This document shows positions 36,178 through 45,556 of a stretch of DNA of 64,000 nt, in pieces. The position numbers were made by a program, and so were the translations under genes. Numbering within the stretch: the stretch's first letter is position 1; each line of letters opens with the position of its first letter. Below the pieces are notes generated by a model. The model was given only the letters and a program-made list of their open reading frames with translations. It searched no databases and was not told where the DNA came from. Source of the DNA: CAVQRC01 sp963715045 (GTDB lineage Bacteria; Planctomycetota; Planctomycetia; Pirellulales; Lacipirellulaceae); contig CAVQRC010000045.1 of assembly GCA_963715045.1 (NCBI GenBank), positions 1-64,000 on the forward strand. The letters run 5' to 3'.

Positions 36178-39100
36178 ATGTCTCATAGGAAGTCGCGACG
36201 GCAATCTCAGCTCCGGTCTGCCGGATCAGGAAGTTTTCACGCCGGCCGGCGATCTCACAAGCGGCGACCTCAAAAACTCGCTGCGGAAACTGGTCGTCCG
36301 CTGCGGTTGGAGTCGCTCGAAGAACGCAGCCTGCTGGCCGTATTCTCGGTAACGAATCTCGACAATGCCGGAACCGGTAGCTTGCGGCAGGCGATGATCG
36401 AGGCGAATGCCGCGGGCACGGACGACGAAATCGTATTCGCCGCGGGCGTGACGGGAGCCATCAACCTTACGTCGGCGCTGCCGTCAATCAACGACAGCCT
36501 GACCATCACTGGGCCCGGCGCGGAACAGTTGACGATCAACGCCGGCGGCGGATTCCGTATTTTCAATATCGAAGATTTCGTCCATTCGGTAGTGATTTCG
36601 GGCCTGACGTTGAGCGGTGGCAATGCGTCCGCAGGTGCTGCGATTCGCGCCAGTTACGCGGCCTTGCATATCCGGGACTGCGTCGTTACCGGAAACACCG
36701 GTGCGGCCATCCATGCGGAGGACTCGTCCGGTTCCATCGAGAGGACTTCGATCGACCAGAACACGGGGATTGGGCTCGCGCTCCACTCAAGTCTGTTCGA
36801 CATCGTCGACAGCACGATCAGCGGAAACGGGGGCGTTGGCATCGACGCTGTTGGCCGCGTTCTGTCCGACGGTGTTTACGGAGTCGCGTTGTTTTCGATT
36901 GCGGACGTAACCAACAGCACGATCTCCGGCAATGCGGGCGGCGGCGTCAACGTCGATTACAACGCGGCACTCGTCCTGGACAGCAGCACCGTCAGCGGCA
37001 ACACGGGGGGTGGGGTCAACACCTACTCCAACGGGAGCTTGTACGGCTATGTCTACGATCCGGAGGTCAGCGCCCGCAACTCGATCATTGCCAACAATAC
37101 GAGTAGTGGATTGCCGAGCGACGTCGACGGAGACATTACCGCCAATTTCAGTCTGATCGAATCGGACCTGAACGCGGTGATTGATGGCGGTGGCAACATC
37201 GTCGGTCTGGACCCCAACCTGGGTGAATTGCGAGACAACGGAGGCCCCACCTTCACCCACGCACTGATCGCAGGCAGCCCGGCGATCGACGCCGGTTCCA
37301 CGGTGCTGCTCGACGATTACAGCACGAATAACTTCTCCACCAATTACAACTTCGTCGGTTTCTTCAGTGCGCCCAATAACGACCCCCAGGTGGCGAATGG
37401 CGTGGCCCATTTGAACGTCGGTACGGGTGCCGGTGCCTTCATTTGGAATCAGGGCGAGACGCTGAGGAACGTGGGGGACACGGCCCGCGTCGATTTCGGC
37501 TTCAGTTATCCCATTGAAACCGCAGGGTTCGCCACATCTTCGGCAGGCATGGCACTCTTCGATACGGCGACAGGCGAAAATCTGTTGGCGGAGTTGCGGT
37601 TGGAAACTTCAAAATTGAATGGCCAGGGCGCGTTCTTCCTGGACGGATTGCAGACGACTTTCCTCTCCGGAGAGCCCACCGGGTTGCAGAGCCTGCTCGT
37701 TCAAGTCACCGGCACCACGACATCCACGATGGACGTGTTTTATCAGCTCTCGGGCGACGGCTTTCAAAGTATCGAGACAACGCGGAGCTTCAACACGAGT
37801 GAGATCTTTTTCGGACCCGTGGCGTTCGACGTCTCCGGAACGGAGTCGGTGCACGACAACCTGGTGTTTGGCACCGATCTCCCGGATCGTCTCTTCGACC
37901 AGCGGGGCACGCCGTACAACCGGATCGCGAACGGCGGCATCGACATGGGTGCCTACGAACGACAGATGTTTGCCCCTTCGCTGTTTGTGGTGACAACGAG
38001 CGAGGACGAGCTTGATCCCTCCAGCAGGAATGTCAGCCTCCGCGAGGCGATCGACTCAGCCAATGCAGACCCGGACCCGAACGTGATTACTTTCGCCGCA
38101 TCGCTGGCAGGCCAGACGATTGAATTGGAGGCCGGAGAAATCGAGATCCGCGACGCGGTGACGATCGATGGCAGCGAGTTGGTGGCCCCAATCACGATCG
38201 ATGCCGGCTCGCGGTCGCGGATCTTCAGCATCACTTCGACTGCGGACGACGTCACGTTGCGGAGTCTCGCGCTGGCCGGCGGAAATGCGGCCGATGGCAT
38301 TGCCGACGGCGGTGGAGAGGACGGCGGGACAATCCGCTCGGCGACCCACGGGCAACTCTCACTGGAGGGCGTGTCGATCACCGGCAGCAGGGCGGGAGAC
38401 GGTGGCCACCCGGTTCCCTATTCGTCTCTCCCAGGAGGCCCTGGCGGGCACGGCGGTGCGATCCATGCAGCCGGCGACGTGTGGTTGATTCGCAGCACCA
38501 TCAGCGGTAGTTCGGCAGGGAAGGGTGGAAATCCCTACGATCCGTTTGTAGATGGCGGCGTGGGTGGAAACGGTGGCGGGGTGCATGCGGCTGGCAATGT
38601 AACACTCATCGAGAGCCACGTGAGCGGAAACTCCGCAGGAGATGGCGGTTCGGGCACCTACTCGGGCGACGCCGGCAGCGGCGGTGGGATCTGGGCCGAG
38701 GGTACGGTGACGCTGATCGACAGTACCGTCACCGGTAATCGCGCGGGATCCGGAGGCTACGGCTTTTATGGCAATGCTTCTGGCGGATCGGGTGGCGGGG
38801 TCTTCGCCCGAGGCTTCGTCACGCTTAACGAAAGTACCGTCAGTGGTAACACGGCCGGCGACGGTGGCGACAGCGGAGACGGGACGGCGCTGCGCCCGGT
38901 TACGGCGGCGACGGAGGCGGTATTTTCACCTCCAGCGGTGTCGCCCTCACCGACAGTACTGTGAGTTTCAACTCGGCGGGTGACGGAGGCACGGGCGGTT
39001 TGCCTGTCGGTGGGCAGGGTGGGTCGGGGGGCGGGATTGGGGCTCTTGGGGCGGTGACGGCCAATCAGAGCACAATCAGCGGGAATGCTGCCGGTGACGG

Positions 39101-40136
39101 CGGGGACGCCATGGGTAAGTTCGGACCAGGTTCCTCCGGCCGCGGAGGAGACGGAGGTGGCGGTGGCGGCATCTGGACCTACTCAGAATTGACGCTGAAC
39201 AACAGTACGGTCACCGGCAATTCAGCAGGCGGTGGCGGCTCTTACTTCTACAATCCCTACAATGACGGCAGTGACGGGGATGGCGGTGGAGTGGTCAGCT
39301 TTTCCGGGCGTTACAACACCAACTCACTTCGCATTTCAGGATCGATCATTGCTGGAAACACGGCCTTCAATGCCGCGCCAGACCTGCTCCGGATCGGCAG
39401 CGGCCCGCTCTCGGTAAGTTACAGCCTGATTGGCAACAGCTCGGGCAGTGGGATAACTCCTGGCACAGGGACCGGCAACTTGCTCGAAGTCGAGCCGCTG
39501 CTCGGAGCCCTGCAAGACAATGGCGGTCCCACGCAAACGCACGCTCTGCTGCCCGATAGCCCCGGCATCAACAGCGGCGATCCCTCAGCTGTAGCCGGTT
39601 CGAATGAAGTGTCGCTCTATGATCAACGCGGAAACGGATTCGATCGTGTGTCCGGCGGGCGGATCGACATGGGATCCTTGGAAGTGCAAAGCACGGCCTT
39701 TCGAGAGGCCGACTTCGACGAAGACGGCGACGTCGACGGCAGTGACTTCCTCGCTTGGCAAGTCAATTTCGGCGTGACCGCGGGCGCGACAAAGGCAGAC
39801 GGTGACGCCGACTTCGATGGCGACGTGGATGGAAGTGACTTCCTGATCTGGCAGACGCAATTCGGTGACAGTGCGGAGAACGGCGGCGGTAGCCGAGCCA
39901 AGGATGCCAGAGAGGCCGCACTCACTCCAATCCGGCCCTCGGCACGCGATGCGGTGTTCGACGAGCTGCGTCAGGGGCGTTTCTCCCCAAGCCGCCTATC
40001 GACGGCGGATGTTGGCGAAACCATGCGTCCGGAGTACGCAGAGTTTTCCGGCTTGCGATCTGGAAAGCATCGAACTGATGCAGAAGCCGTGTCGCCCACT
40101 GGTTTTAATAAAGCGGATCCAGCAGTTGCTCGCTAA
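36178..40136 (+). CDS. Giant secreted beta-helix protein with LEPR-XLL-type N-terminus and dockerin-like repeats, one frameshift
   Basis: Predicted surface or secreted protein of about 1,318 residues. A basic leader ends in LESLEERSLLAVF, the planctomycete LEPR-XLL-type signal. Two blocks begin with polymorphic-outer-membrane-protein-like units (GSLRQAMIEANA, then VSLREAIDSANADPDPNVI). Each is followed by many short beta-helix turns of the form STISGNxAGxGG. The C-terminus has two dockerin-like calcium loops (DFDEDGDVDGSDFLAWQ and DFDGDVDGSDFLIWQ). Near 38883 one base interrupts the frame; skipping it restores PGYGGDGGGIFTSSGVALTD. ATG 36178 has AAGGA six bases upstream. Adhesion or surface-layer roles are plausible but unproven. 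Confidence 0.8.
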
Positions 40137-40210
40137 CGAAGCGTGATGGTTGCCGCGGCGTCTCGATCCGGTAAGGTGGAAGAGTCCAGCCTGCCACGAG
40201 AGCCGCGTCG

Positions 40211-41539
40211 ATGTCGATGATTCCCCCTGATCCGTTGCGGACCGAAGGTGACGTCAACCTGTCGCCGGCCCGCGACCAGTGGCAGGGGGAACACCTCAAT
40301 CCGACGGAGCGACGTGTTCTCGACGACGACGCGCGGTGGTATGTCCACCAGTCGCTTTCCACGCCCTGCCTGGCGCCGCTGGCGCGGTGCGAAGGTGCAG
40401 AACTGATCGACATCCAGGGTCGCCGGTATCTCGACTTTCACGGCAATTGCGTACATCAGGTCGGGTACGGTCATCCTCATGTGATCGCGGCCGTCGAGCG
40501 GCAGCTCAAGCAGCTGCCGTTTTGTCCGCGGCGGTTCACGAACGAGCCCGCCATCGAACTGGCCCGCAAGCTCGCGGAAATCACTCCGGGCGACCTGTCG
40601 CGGGTGCTGCTCGCGCCGAGCGGGGCCGTCGCCAACGGGATCGCCCTCAAGGCGGCCCGCTACGCGACCGGCCGCTACAAGACGATTTCGTTTGAAGACT
40701 CGTTCCACGGTGCGACGCTGGAGACGATTTCCGTCGGTGGCGAAGCACAGTTTCGCGATGGCCTGGGGCCGTTGATGCCGGGGACGTTCCATGTGCCGCC
40801 GCCGACGGGCACGACTGCCGCCGCTGCCGAGTCGGCGGCTGCCCGGATCGCGGAGATCATGGATCGCGAGGGAGACATCGCGGCGGTAATGGCCGAACCG
40901 ATGCGGGCCACGACGGTTCAGGTGCCTCCGCCCGGCTATTGGTCGCTTGTCAAGGCACTCTGTCAGGACCACGGCGCAATGCTGATCCTGGATGAGATTC
41001 CGATCGGGTTGGGTCGCACCGGGCGGATGTTCTGTTGCGAGCACTTTGGAGTGACGCCTGACATCCTCGTGCTCGGTAAGGGGCTTGGCGGTGCCGTGAT
41101 GCCGCAAGCGGCGGTCGTGATTCGCGGAGATGCCCCGCTTCCCGCCGAACACTCGCTGGGTCATTTCACGCACGAGAAGTCGCCGCTGGGCGCGGCGGCC
41201 GCGTTGGCCACGATCGAGGTCATCGAGCGCGAGAAACTGCTCGAACATACCGTCGACCTGGGGCTGCACGCCGTTTCGCGGCTGCGTGAATTGCAGCAGC
41301 GGCAGCCGCTGATTGCCGAAGTACGCGGTCTGGGACTGGCGATCGGCGTGGAGCTTCGGCAGGATGGCAAGCCGGCCGTGACCGCAGCAGAGAAGGCCAT
41401 GTATGGCTGTCTCTCGCGGGGGCTGAGTTTCAAGGTCTCCTCGGGTTGCGTGCTGACGCTGACGCCACCGCTGATCCTGACCCAAGCACAAATGGATCAC
41501 GCGATTGAAATCATCGATGTGGCCCTCGGTGACGTGTGA
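40211..41539 (+). CDS. Class III aminotransferase-fold enzyme, PbfA-like
   Basis: PLP enzyme of 442 residues. The N-terminus TEGDVNLSPARDQWQG, the motif HQSLSTPCLAPLARC and DFHGNCVHQVGYGHPHVI resemble, from memory, PbfA, the (R)-1-hydroxy-2-aminoethylphosphonate ammonia-lyase that feeds phosphonoacetaldehyde to PhnX. The PLP pocket includes LILDEIPIGLGRTG and the Schiff-base Lys in LVLGKGLGGAVMP. HEKSPLGAAAALATIEVIE follows. An ordinary omega-aminotransferase is the alternative. phnX at 22496 supports a phosphonate role, though the genes are 17 kb apart. ATG 40211 is used, with ATG 40217 close by. Confidence 0.75.
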   Translation: MSMIPPDPLRTEGDVNLSPARDQWQGEHLNPTERRVLDDDARWYVHQSLSTPCLAPLARCEGAELIDIQGRRYLDFHGNCVHQVGYGHPHVIAAVERQLKQLPFCPRRFTNEPAIELARKLAEITPGDLSRVLLAPSGAVANGIALKAARYATGRYKTISFEDSFHGATLETISVGGEAQFRDGLGPLMPGTFHVPPPTGTTAAAAESAAARIAEIMDREGDIAAVMAEPMRATTVQVPPPGYWSLVKALCQDHGAMLILDEIPIGLGRTGRMFCCEHFGVTPDILVLGKGLGGAVMPQAAVVIRGDAPLPAEHSLGHFTHEKSPLGAAAALATIEVIEREKLLEHTVDLGLHAVSRLRELQQRQPLIAEVRGLGLAIGVELRQDGKPAVTAAEKAMYGCLSRGLSFKVSSGCVLTLTPPLILTQAQMDHAIEIIDVALGDV

Positions 41540-41686
41540 GCCGTAGCCGGGTCACTCCGTGCCCCGCGGAGTGCCGCAACGGGATTGTTGGTGTCGCTGA
41601 AGCGGCGGTGTCCATCTGGCGACGCTCAAGTGATTGATGCGGCTGAGTTCTGAAGGTCCGGCACGATCCGACGCCAACCCATTTTT

Positions 41687-41707
41687 AAAGACCCCTGGCG
41701 TCTTTTT
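41687..41707 (+). terminator. Rho-independent terminator-like hairpin
   Basis: AAAGAC pairs with GTCTTT around a seven-base loop and is followed by a T run. It could end transcription of the PbfA-like gene about 150 bases upstream. Confidence 0.5.
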
Positions 41708-41744
41708 GGCTGTTTCGGCAGTGTTGCAAAGTGCCTATTCCCCC

Positions 41745-41766
41745 AAAAAGACCCCAGGGGTCTTTT
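41745..41766. terminator. Bidirectional terminator-like hairpin
   Basis: AAAAGACCCC pairs perfectly with GGGGTCTTTT around a single A, with A and T runs on both sides. It shares its arm sequence with the hairpin at 41687. Confidence 0.6.
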
Positions 41767-41812
41767 CGCCCGGCCCCGCCAGGGAGTGTTGGGACTACAC
41801 AACATGGCGCCG

Positions 41813-41848
41813 AAAAAAACCCCTCGAGGAGCGTTCCTGGAGGGGTTT
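41813..41848 (-). terminator. Rho-independent terminator of the Cys-rich CnaB-like gene
   Basis: Read on the minus strand, AAACCCCTC pairs with GAGGGGTTT around a 14-base loop and ends in a seven-T run. It lies 46 bases after the stop at 41894. Confidence 0.8.
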
Positions 41849-41893
41849 GAGATCAAGAGTCCGATCGCAGGCGGACCCGTCGTCGTCACGTGC

Positions 41894-42520
41894 TCAACTG
41901 CCGGTGTTGTTGTCGTCATGGCTGACCGCGATCGGGACAGCAATCGCCGTGGCGACGACGGCGGTCGCCAGCCAGGGGTTGGAAAACGCGGCCATCAATC
42001 CTCCTCCGCCGAAGCCCCCCAACGCGCCGCCGCCGCAACCGCCGCAGTTGCCGCAGCCGCAATCGCCACAGCTGCCGCAACCACCGCAAGCGGCTGCAGG
42101 TCGGGGATTGCAGCAGGTGCTGCGATTGCCATTGACGACGAGGTCGCGCTGGACCATCAGCACGCCTTTGCCGGCAACCGGAGGTGCCGTTCCGGGCGCC
42201 CAAGCTCGGCAAGTTACCTGACTGTTGGTGGAAGTGATGGTGTAGATCCCGCCTGTCAGGCCGGTGATGTAGAAGTAGCCGCTCCCGTCGGTCAACCCGC
42301 GGGCGACTTCGGTGCCGTTCTGGTGAATCGCCACGGCCTGGCCGCGGGCGGGGGCTCCCTGGGCTGCTACGATTTGTCCGATCAGGGCACCTTCCTGGTG
42401 AAGGGTGACGTCCAGGATGGATGACTGGGCCGGGTGGGCAGCAAACGCTCCGCTCGGAAGCAACATGCCCAGACAGGCGACCGTGGTCGCCAACCACTGC
42501 ATGAGTGAACAGCGTTTCAT
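41894..42520 (-). CDS. Exported CnaB-like small protein, paralogue 3, with Cys/Gly-rich insert
   Basis: Exported protein of 208 residues. The signal peptide MKRCSLMQWLATTVACLGML... is cleaved near AFA. The beta domain reads LHQEGALIGQIVAAQGAPA and TDGSGYFYITGLTGGIYTI. The family motif is CRAWAPGTAPPVAGKGVLMV. Then comes an insert absent from the paralogues, with about eleven cysteines in 40 residues (CCNPRPAAACGGCGSCGDCG and onward). The hydrophobic helix VVATAIAVPIAVS and the tail HDDNNTGS end the protein. The cysteines could bind metal or form cross-links. A strong terminator follows the gene. The family has no function known to me. Confidence 0.75.
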   Translation of the reverse strand: MKRCSLMQWLATTVACLGMLLPSGAFAAHPAQSSILDVTLHQEGALIGQIVAAQGAPARGQAVAIHQNGTEVARGLTDGSGYFYITGLTGGIYTITSTNSQVTCRAWAPGTAPPVAGKGVLMVQRDLVVNGNRSTCCNPRPAAACGGCGSCGDCGCGNCGGCGGGALGGFGGGGLMAAFSNPWLATAVVATAIAVPIAVSHDDNNTGS

Positions 42521-42745
42521 TGTTCTTTACTCGCTCTTCGTTCGGGTCTCGTAACTGCTTCAGGACCGAATCCAAGCGGTCCCCCCTGAACCGTCGCTGG
42601 TAACCTCGATCGACGAGGTGGGTCTGACGGCGGCATTCCAGAAAGAGACTTCGTCCTTTCATGCAATCGTTCTACATGAAAAATCCGCGATAACCCCGGT
42701 ATCAACCAGAATCGCTACAATCCTCCGTGCCGAGAGCAGGCCACG

Positions 42746-42775
42746 AAAAAACCCCGGCAGCCAGGGCTGCCGGGG
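42746..42775 (-). terminator. Rho-independent terminator of CnaB-like paralogue 4
   Basis: On the minus strand CCCCGGCAGCC pairs perfectly over 11 bases with GGCTGCCGGGG around a two-base loop, followed by six T. It sits 32 bases after the stop at 42807. Confidence 0.9.
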
Positions 42776-42806
42776 TGGCTGATGTTCGTGGATTCCGTAG
42801 TCGAGA

Positions 42807-43334
42807 TCAACTGCCGTTGTCGTCATCATTGCCGCTGACAGCGATCGGCACGGCGATCGCGGTGGCGATGATTCCGCCGACGACAATCGGGTTGGAGAGC
42901 CACGCTCCGACACCATCATGGATGCCGGGCAAACCGAACTGACCTGCCTGGACCTGTTGTCCTGCCACGAGCAGGACCCCCGGACCGGCGGACGGAGGCG
43001 CGGAACCCGGGGACCACACGCGGTACGTACCGACGGCATCGCCGGCAGTTACCTGATAGATTCCGCCAGGCAGATCGGCAACGGCGAAGTAGCCCTCGGC
43101 GGTGGTGCGGGCCTGGGCAATCGGTTTGCCCTCCTGCAAGACGTGGATGATCGCGTCCTGCTGCGGACCTCCCTGCCGGTCGAGGACCTGACCGATGAGG
43201 CGTCCCTGTTGATCCAGCGAGACATCGGCCGCGGGGGCGATGCGGTGGGGGGCTTCGATGGCGGTAGCCGGCGTCGCGACGCCAACGCAGGCAACCGAAA
43301 CGGCGAGGTAGCGGATTAGGGAGAAGTGTTTCAT
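42807..43334 (-). CDS. Exported CnaB-like small protein, paralogue 4
   Basis: Exported protein of 175 residues. The signal peptide is MKHFSLIRYLAVSVACVGVA with cleavage near ATA. The beta domain reads VSLDQQGRLIGQVLDRQGGP and TTAEGYFAVADLPGGIYQV. The shared motif is YRVWSPGSAPPSAGPGVLLV. The helix NPIVVGGIIATAIAVPIAV and the tail GNDDDNGS close it. ATG 43334 matches the MK start of paralogues 1 and 3; ATG 43349 is in frame upstream. A candidate sigma-54 site lies about 120 bases upstream and a strong terminator follows, so it is probably its own transcription unit. Confidence 0.75.
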   Translation of the reverse strand: MKHFSLIRYLAVSVACVGVATPATAIEAPHRIAPAADVSLDQQGRLIGQVLDRQGGPQQDAIIHVLQEGKPIAQARTTAEGYFAVADLPGGIYQVTAGDAVGTYRVWSPGSAPPSAGPGVLLVAGQQVQAGQFGLPGIHDGVGAWLSNPIVVGGIIATAIAVPIAVSGNDDDNGS

Positions 43335-43456
43335 TGGTTTCACGCTCATGCTTTTCGTGGACCCATAGCTGCCCCGGTCACGGTCGACCGGCCGAGACGC
43401 TGCGATTTGAACTTCCGGCGGCCCCCGCCAGTGTCTGCAAGGGGGGATTCGGACAC

Positions 43457-43472
43457 TGCAACACTGTTCCCA
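43457..43472 (-). promoter_or_regulatory. Possible sigma-54 promoter
   Basis: On the minus strand TGGGAACAGTGTTGCA keeps the GG-N10-GC spacing of sigma-54 promoters but departs from TGGCAC at two positions. It precedes the CnaB-like gene starting at 43334. Confidence 0.35.
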
Positions 43473-43619
43473 TCGGACACGCAGAGCCAATCCATTAATC
43501 AAAGGAATGCGGGTCGGAGCGGGCCGGTCGTGCCAGCGGGCCGGCGGAACCGGGGCCCGGCAACTCGACGTGATGCGTAACTGCTGCCCAGAACGCGACT
43601 TTTCACTAACCGGAACGTC

Positions 43620-44429
43620 TTACCGAGTCGGCAAGTATTTAAAGTGGGCCACAAGTTTTTTTTCGACGTCGGGTATTGCTCGCTGCAGTCGAACCGAGAG
43701 CCGACCCGGTGGGACGCCCGCCCGCGTGTCGGCCAGAAAGTGGACCAACTCGCGATGCGCTTCGCGGGGACCATGCAGCATGAAGTGTGACCAGGCCCAG
43801 GCGAATCGGTACTCGACACCGCCCATCTCGGAGAGTTCGTGTTTGGCCTCGAGTGCCTGCAACGACGGCATGATTCCCAGCCGCAGGTTCCAGCGGAGGG
43901 TCTGCAGATGGGGATGGTCGAACACCCGTTGATGGGCCGGCAACTCGAAGTACTCGGCCAGACCCTCGTCGAGCCACAGCGGAACCATTGGCTGACTGGC
44001 GTGCAGAAACGCGTGCGTGCACTCGTGCCGCAGATCGGTAGCCAATTCGGGCTGTCGAAAAGCGAATACGCGGCCCGTTCCCCCGCTGCGGATGTAGAGC
44101 GCCTGGCGGTAGGGTACTCGCGGGTAGTATGTCGCCACGAAGCTTCGATGCCGCTCTTCGTCGGCGAACAGATAGACTTCGGTCGGTTCGCGGGTCTCCG
44201 TGATCGCCAGCGTGCGAATCAGTTCCCGCTGAAGCAGGGCAAGTTCGTCGAACAACGGGGTCGTGTTGCCGAGGTTGAAGTCGGCACGGATCATCAACGG
44301 CCCGGCCTGGCGATAATCGGCCCAGCGATTATGGCGGAGATCGAGCGGTGCCGCGGCGGCACCCGCACTACTCAGGACGCCGCTCGCGACCGCCGCGAGC
44401 CGGATGAATTCGCGTCGCGATCTGTTCAC
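43620..44429 (-). CDS. Tat-exported DUF1570-like metallopeptidase
   Basis: Putative exported zinc peptidase, 269 residues. The N-terminus SRREFIRLAAVASGVL is a twin-arginine signal. The gluzincin-like site reads DLRHECTHAFLH (HExxH), with a downstream Glu in LWLDEGLAEYFE. This is the arrangement of the peptidase-MA/DUF1570 proteins common in planctomycetes. GTG 44429 has GGAAG seven bases upstream and overlaps the stop of the CpsB-like gene as GTGA, so the two are translationally coupled. The substrate is unknown; proximity to polysaccharide regulators suggests the cell surface. Confidence 0.75.
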   Translation of the reverse strand: MNRSRREFIRLAAVASGVLSSAGAAAAPLDLRHNRWADYRQAGPLMIRADFNLGNTTPLFDELALLQRELIRTLAITETREPTEVYLFADEERHRSFVATYYPRVPYRQALYIRSGGTGRVFAFRQPELATDLRHECTHAFLHASQPMVPLWLDEGLAEYFELPAHQRVFDHPHLQTLRWNLRLGIMPSLQALEAKHELSEMGGVEYRFAWAWSHFMLHGPREAHRELVHFLADTRAGVPPGRLSVRLQRAIPDVEKKLVAHFKYLPTR

Positions 44430-45226
44430 GCTGACTTCCGCCGTGAGAACCAGGACCGGAGCGAACTCTGCAGAGGGTATTTGGGCATCGGCCCTGGCGG
44501 AATCTCCTGCCCCGCGGCGACGCGGGCCGGGTTGTGGCCGCAAATCCGCGTGGCCAGATTCTCGTCGGTCAACGCAGCGATGTGGCGGAAGGCGTCGCCC
44601 AGCCTGGGGCGTCGCCGCGTCGCGCCGTGGGCATCGGTCGCTATGAAATGAATCAAGCCCTCGCGGAGCAGCTGTTCGCTAAGCGTCTGCGCGGCGGGTC
44701 CAAACGACCCCAGCAGGCTTCCAGCCGTCACCTGCATCAGGCACCCGTTCTCGACGAGCTGCTTGACGAGGTGGGGCTCTCGCAGGATGCCCTGATTCCG
44801 CTCGGGGTGGGAGAGGATTCCGGTAAGGCCCATCCGAGCGAGGTCGGCGAGCAGGGGTTCGAGGGGGAAGTAGAGCTCGTGCGGAAGCTCGAGCAAGACA
44901 TGTCGCCGGTGATCGCCCAGCGAGAGCACTTGATCGGCTGCGAGTTCCCGGCAGAGGGTGGCCTCGATTCTCACGTCGCCCCCGGCAAGTACGGCCAGAG
45001 GGATGGATGCGGCGGCCAGTCGGTCGCGGAGTTGTTCCACGCGTTGCCGGATCGTGACGGCATCGTTGCTGGCGAAGTTACCGAGTTGATGGGGGGTTGC
45101 GATGACGGTCTGCACGCCGTCCGCTGCGAGGACGCGGGCCATTTCGAGGGAAACGTCCCAGTCCCTCGCGCCATCGTCGATTCCGGGAAGGATGTGGCAG
45201 TGAATGTCGACGAGGACAGTTTTCAT
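44426..45226 (-). CDS. CpsB/YwqE-like PHP tyrosine-protein phosphatase
   Basis: Manganese-dependent phosphotyrosine phosphatase of the PHP family, 266 residues. The metal-binding motifs are VDIHCHILPGIDDGARD, IATPHQLGNF, ILSHPERNQG and FIATDAHG. CpsB-type phosphatases dephosphorylate the tyrosine tail of BY-kinases and so control polysaccharide chain length. The kinase here lies about 12 kb away (29617-32015) with an intact Tyr cluster. ATG 45226 begins MKTVLVDIHC; the open frame further upstream is repeat-derived. The gene is coupled to the peptidase gene downstream. Confidence 0.85.
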   Translation of the reverse strand: MKTVLVDIHCHILPGIDDGARDWDVSLEMARVLAADGVQTVIATPHQLGNFASNDAVTIRQRVEQLRDRLAAASIPLAVLAGGDVRIEATLCRELAADQVLSLGDHRRHVLLELPHELYFPLEPLLADLARMGLTGILSHPERNQGILREPHLVKQLVENGCLMQVTAGSLLGSFGPAAQTLSEQLLREGLIHFIATDAHGATRRRPRLGDAFRHIAALTDENLATRICGHNPARVAAGQEIPPGPMPKYPLQSSLRSWFSRRKSA

Positions 45227-45556
45227 GATCGCACCGGCAGGACACGAACGGGCTAAGCCGGGGCGGAGTATAGGGGGGCGACGGAGCGGGTCAAGGGAGA
45301 CTGCGGGCCGGGTGAGGTCGCGGCTCTGAATGACTAAGGACGAATGACTAATGACTAGGGAATTCCCAAGGACGAATTCCCAACCAGAACCGACCCCGGT
45401 CAAATCGCTGAGGAAATGCTTCGAGAGGTGGCGTCCGCAACTTGTGGGATCTCGACTCGTTGTTTTACAAATCTCCGCGTGTTGAGCCATAGCGACGTCA
45501 GCCCGGCGGACATCGCAGCCCGATTCACTGGGCAAACTGGGCACATCGAAGGAAAG

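Larger units (their letters stand above)
41540..41893. other. Convergent intergenic region with stacked hairpins
   Basis: A 354-base gap between a plus-strand and a minus-strand gene. It holds a degenerate copy of dispersed repeat family 2 (41576-41612) and three separate terminator-like hairpins listed on their own. I see no gene. Confidence 0.7.
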
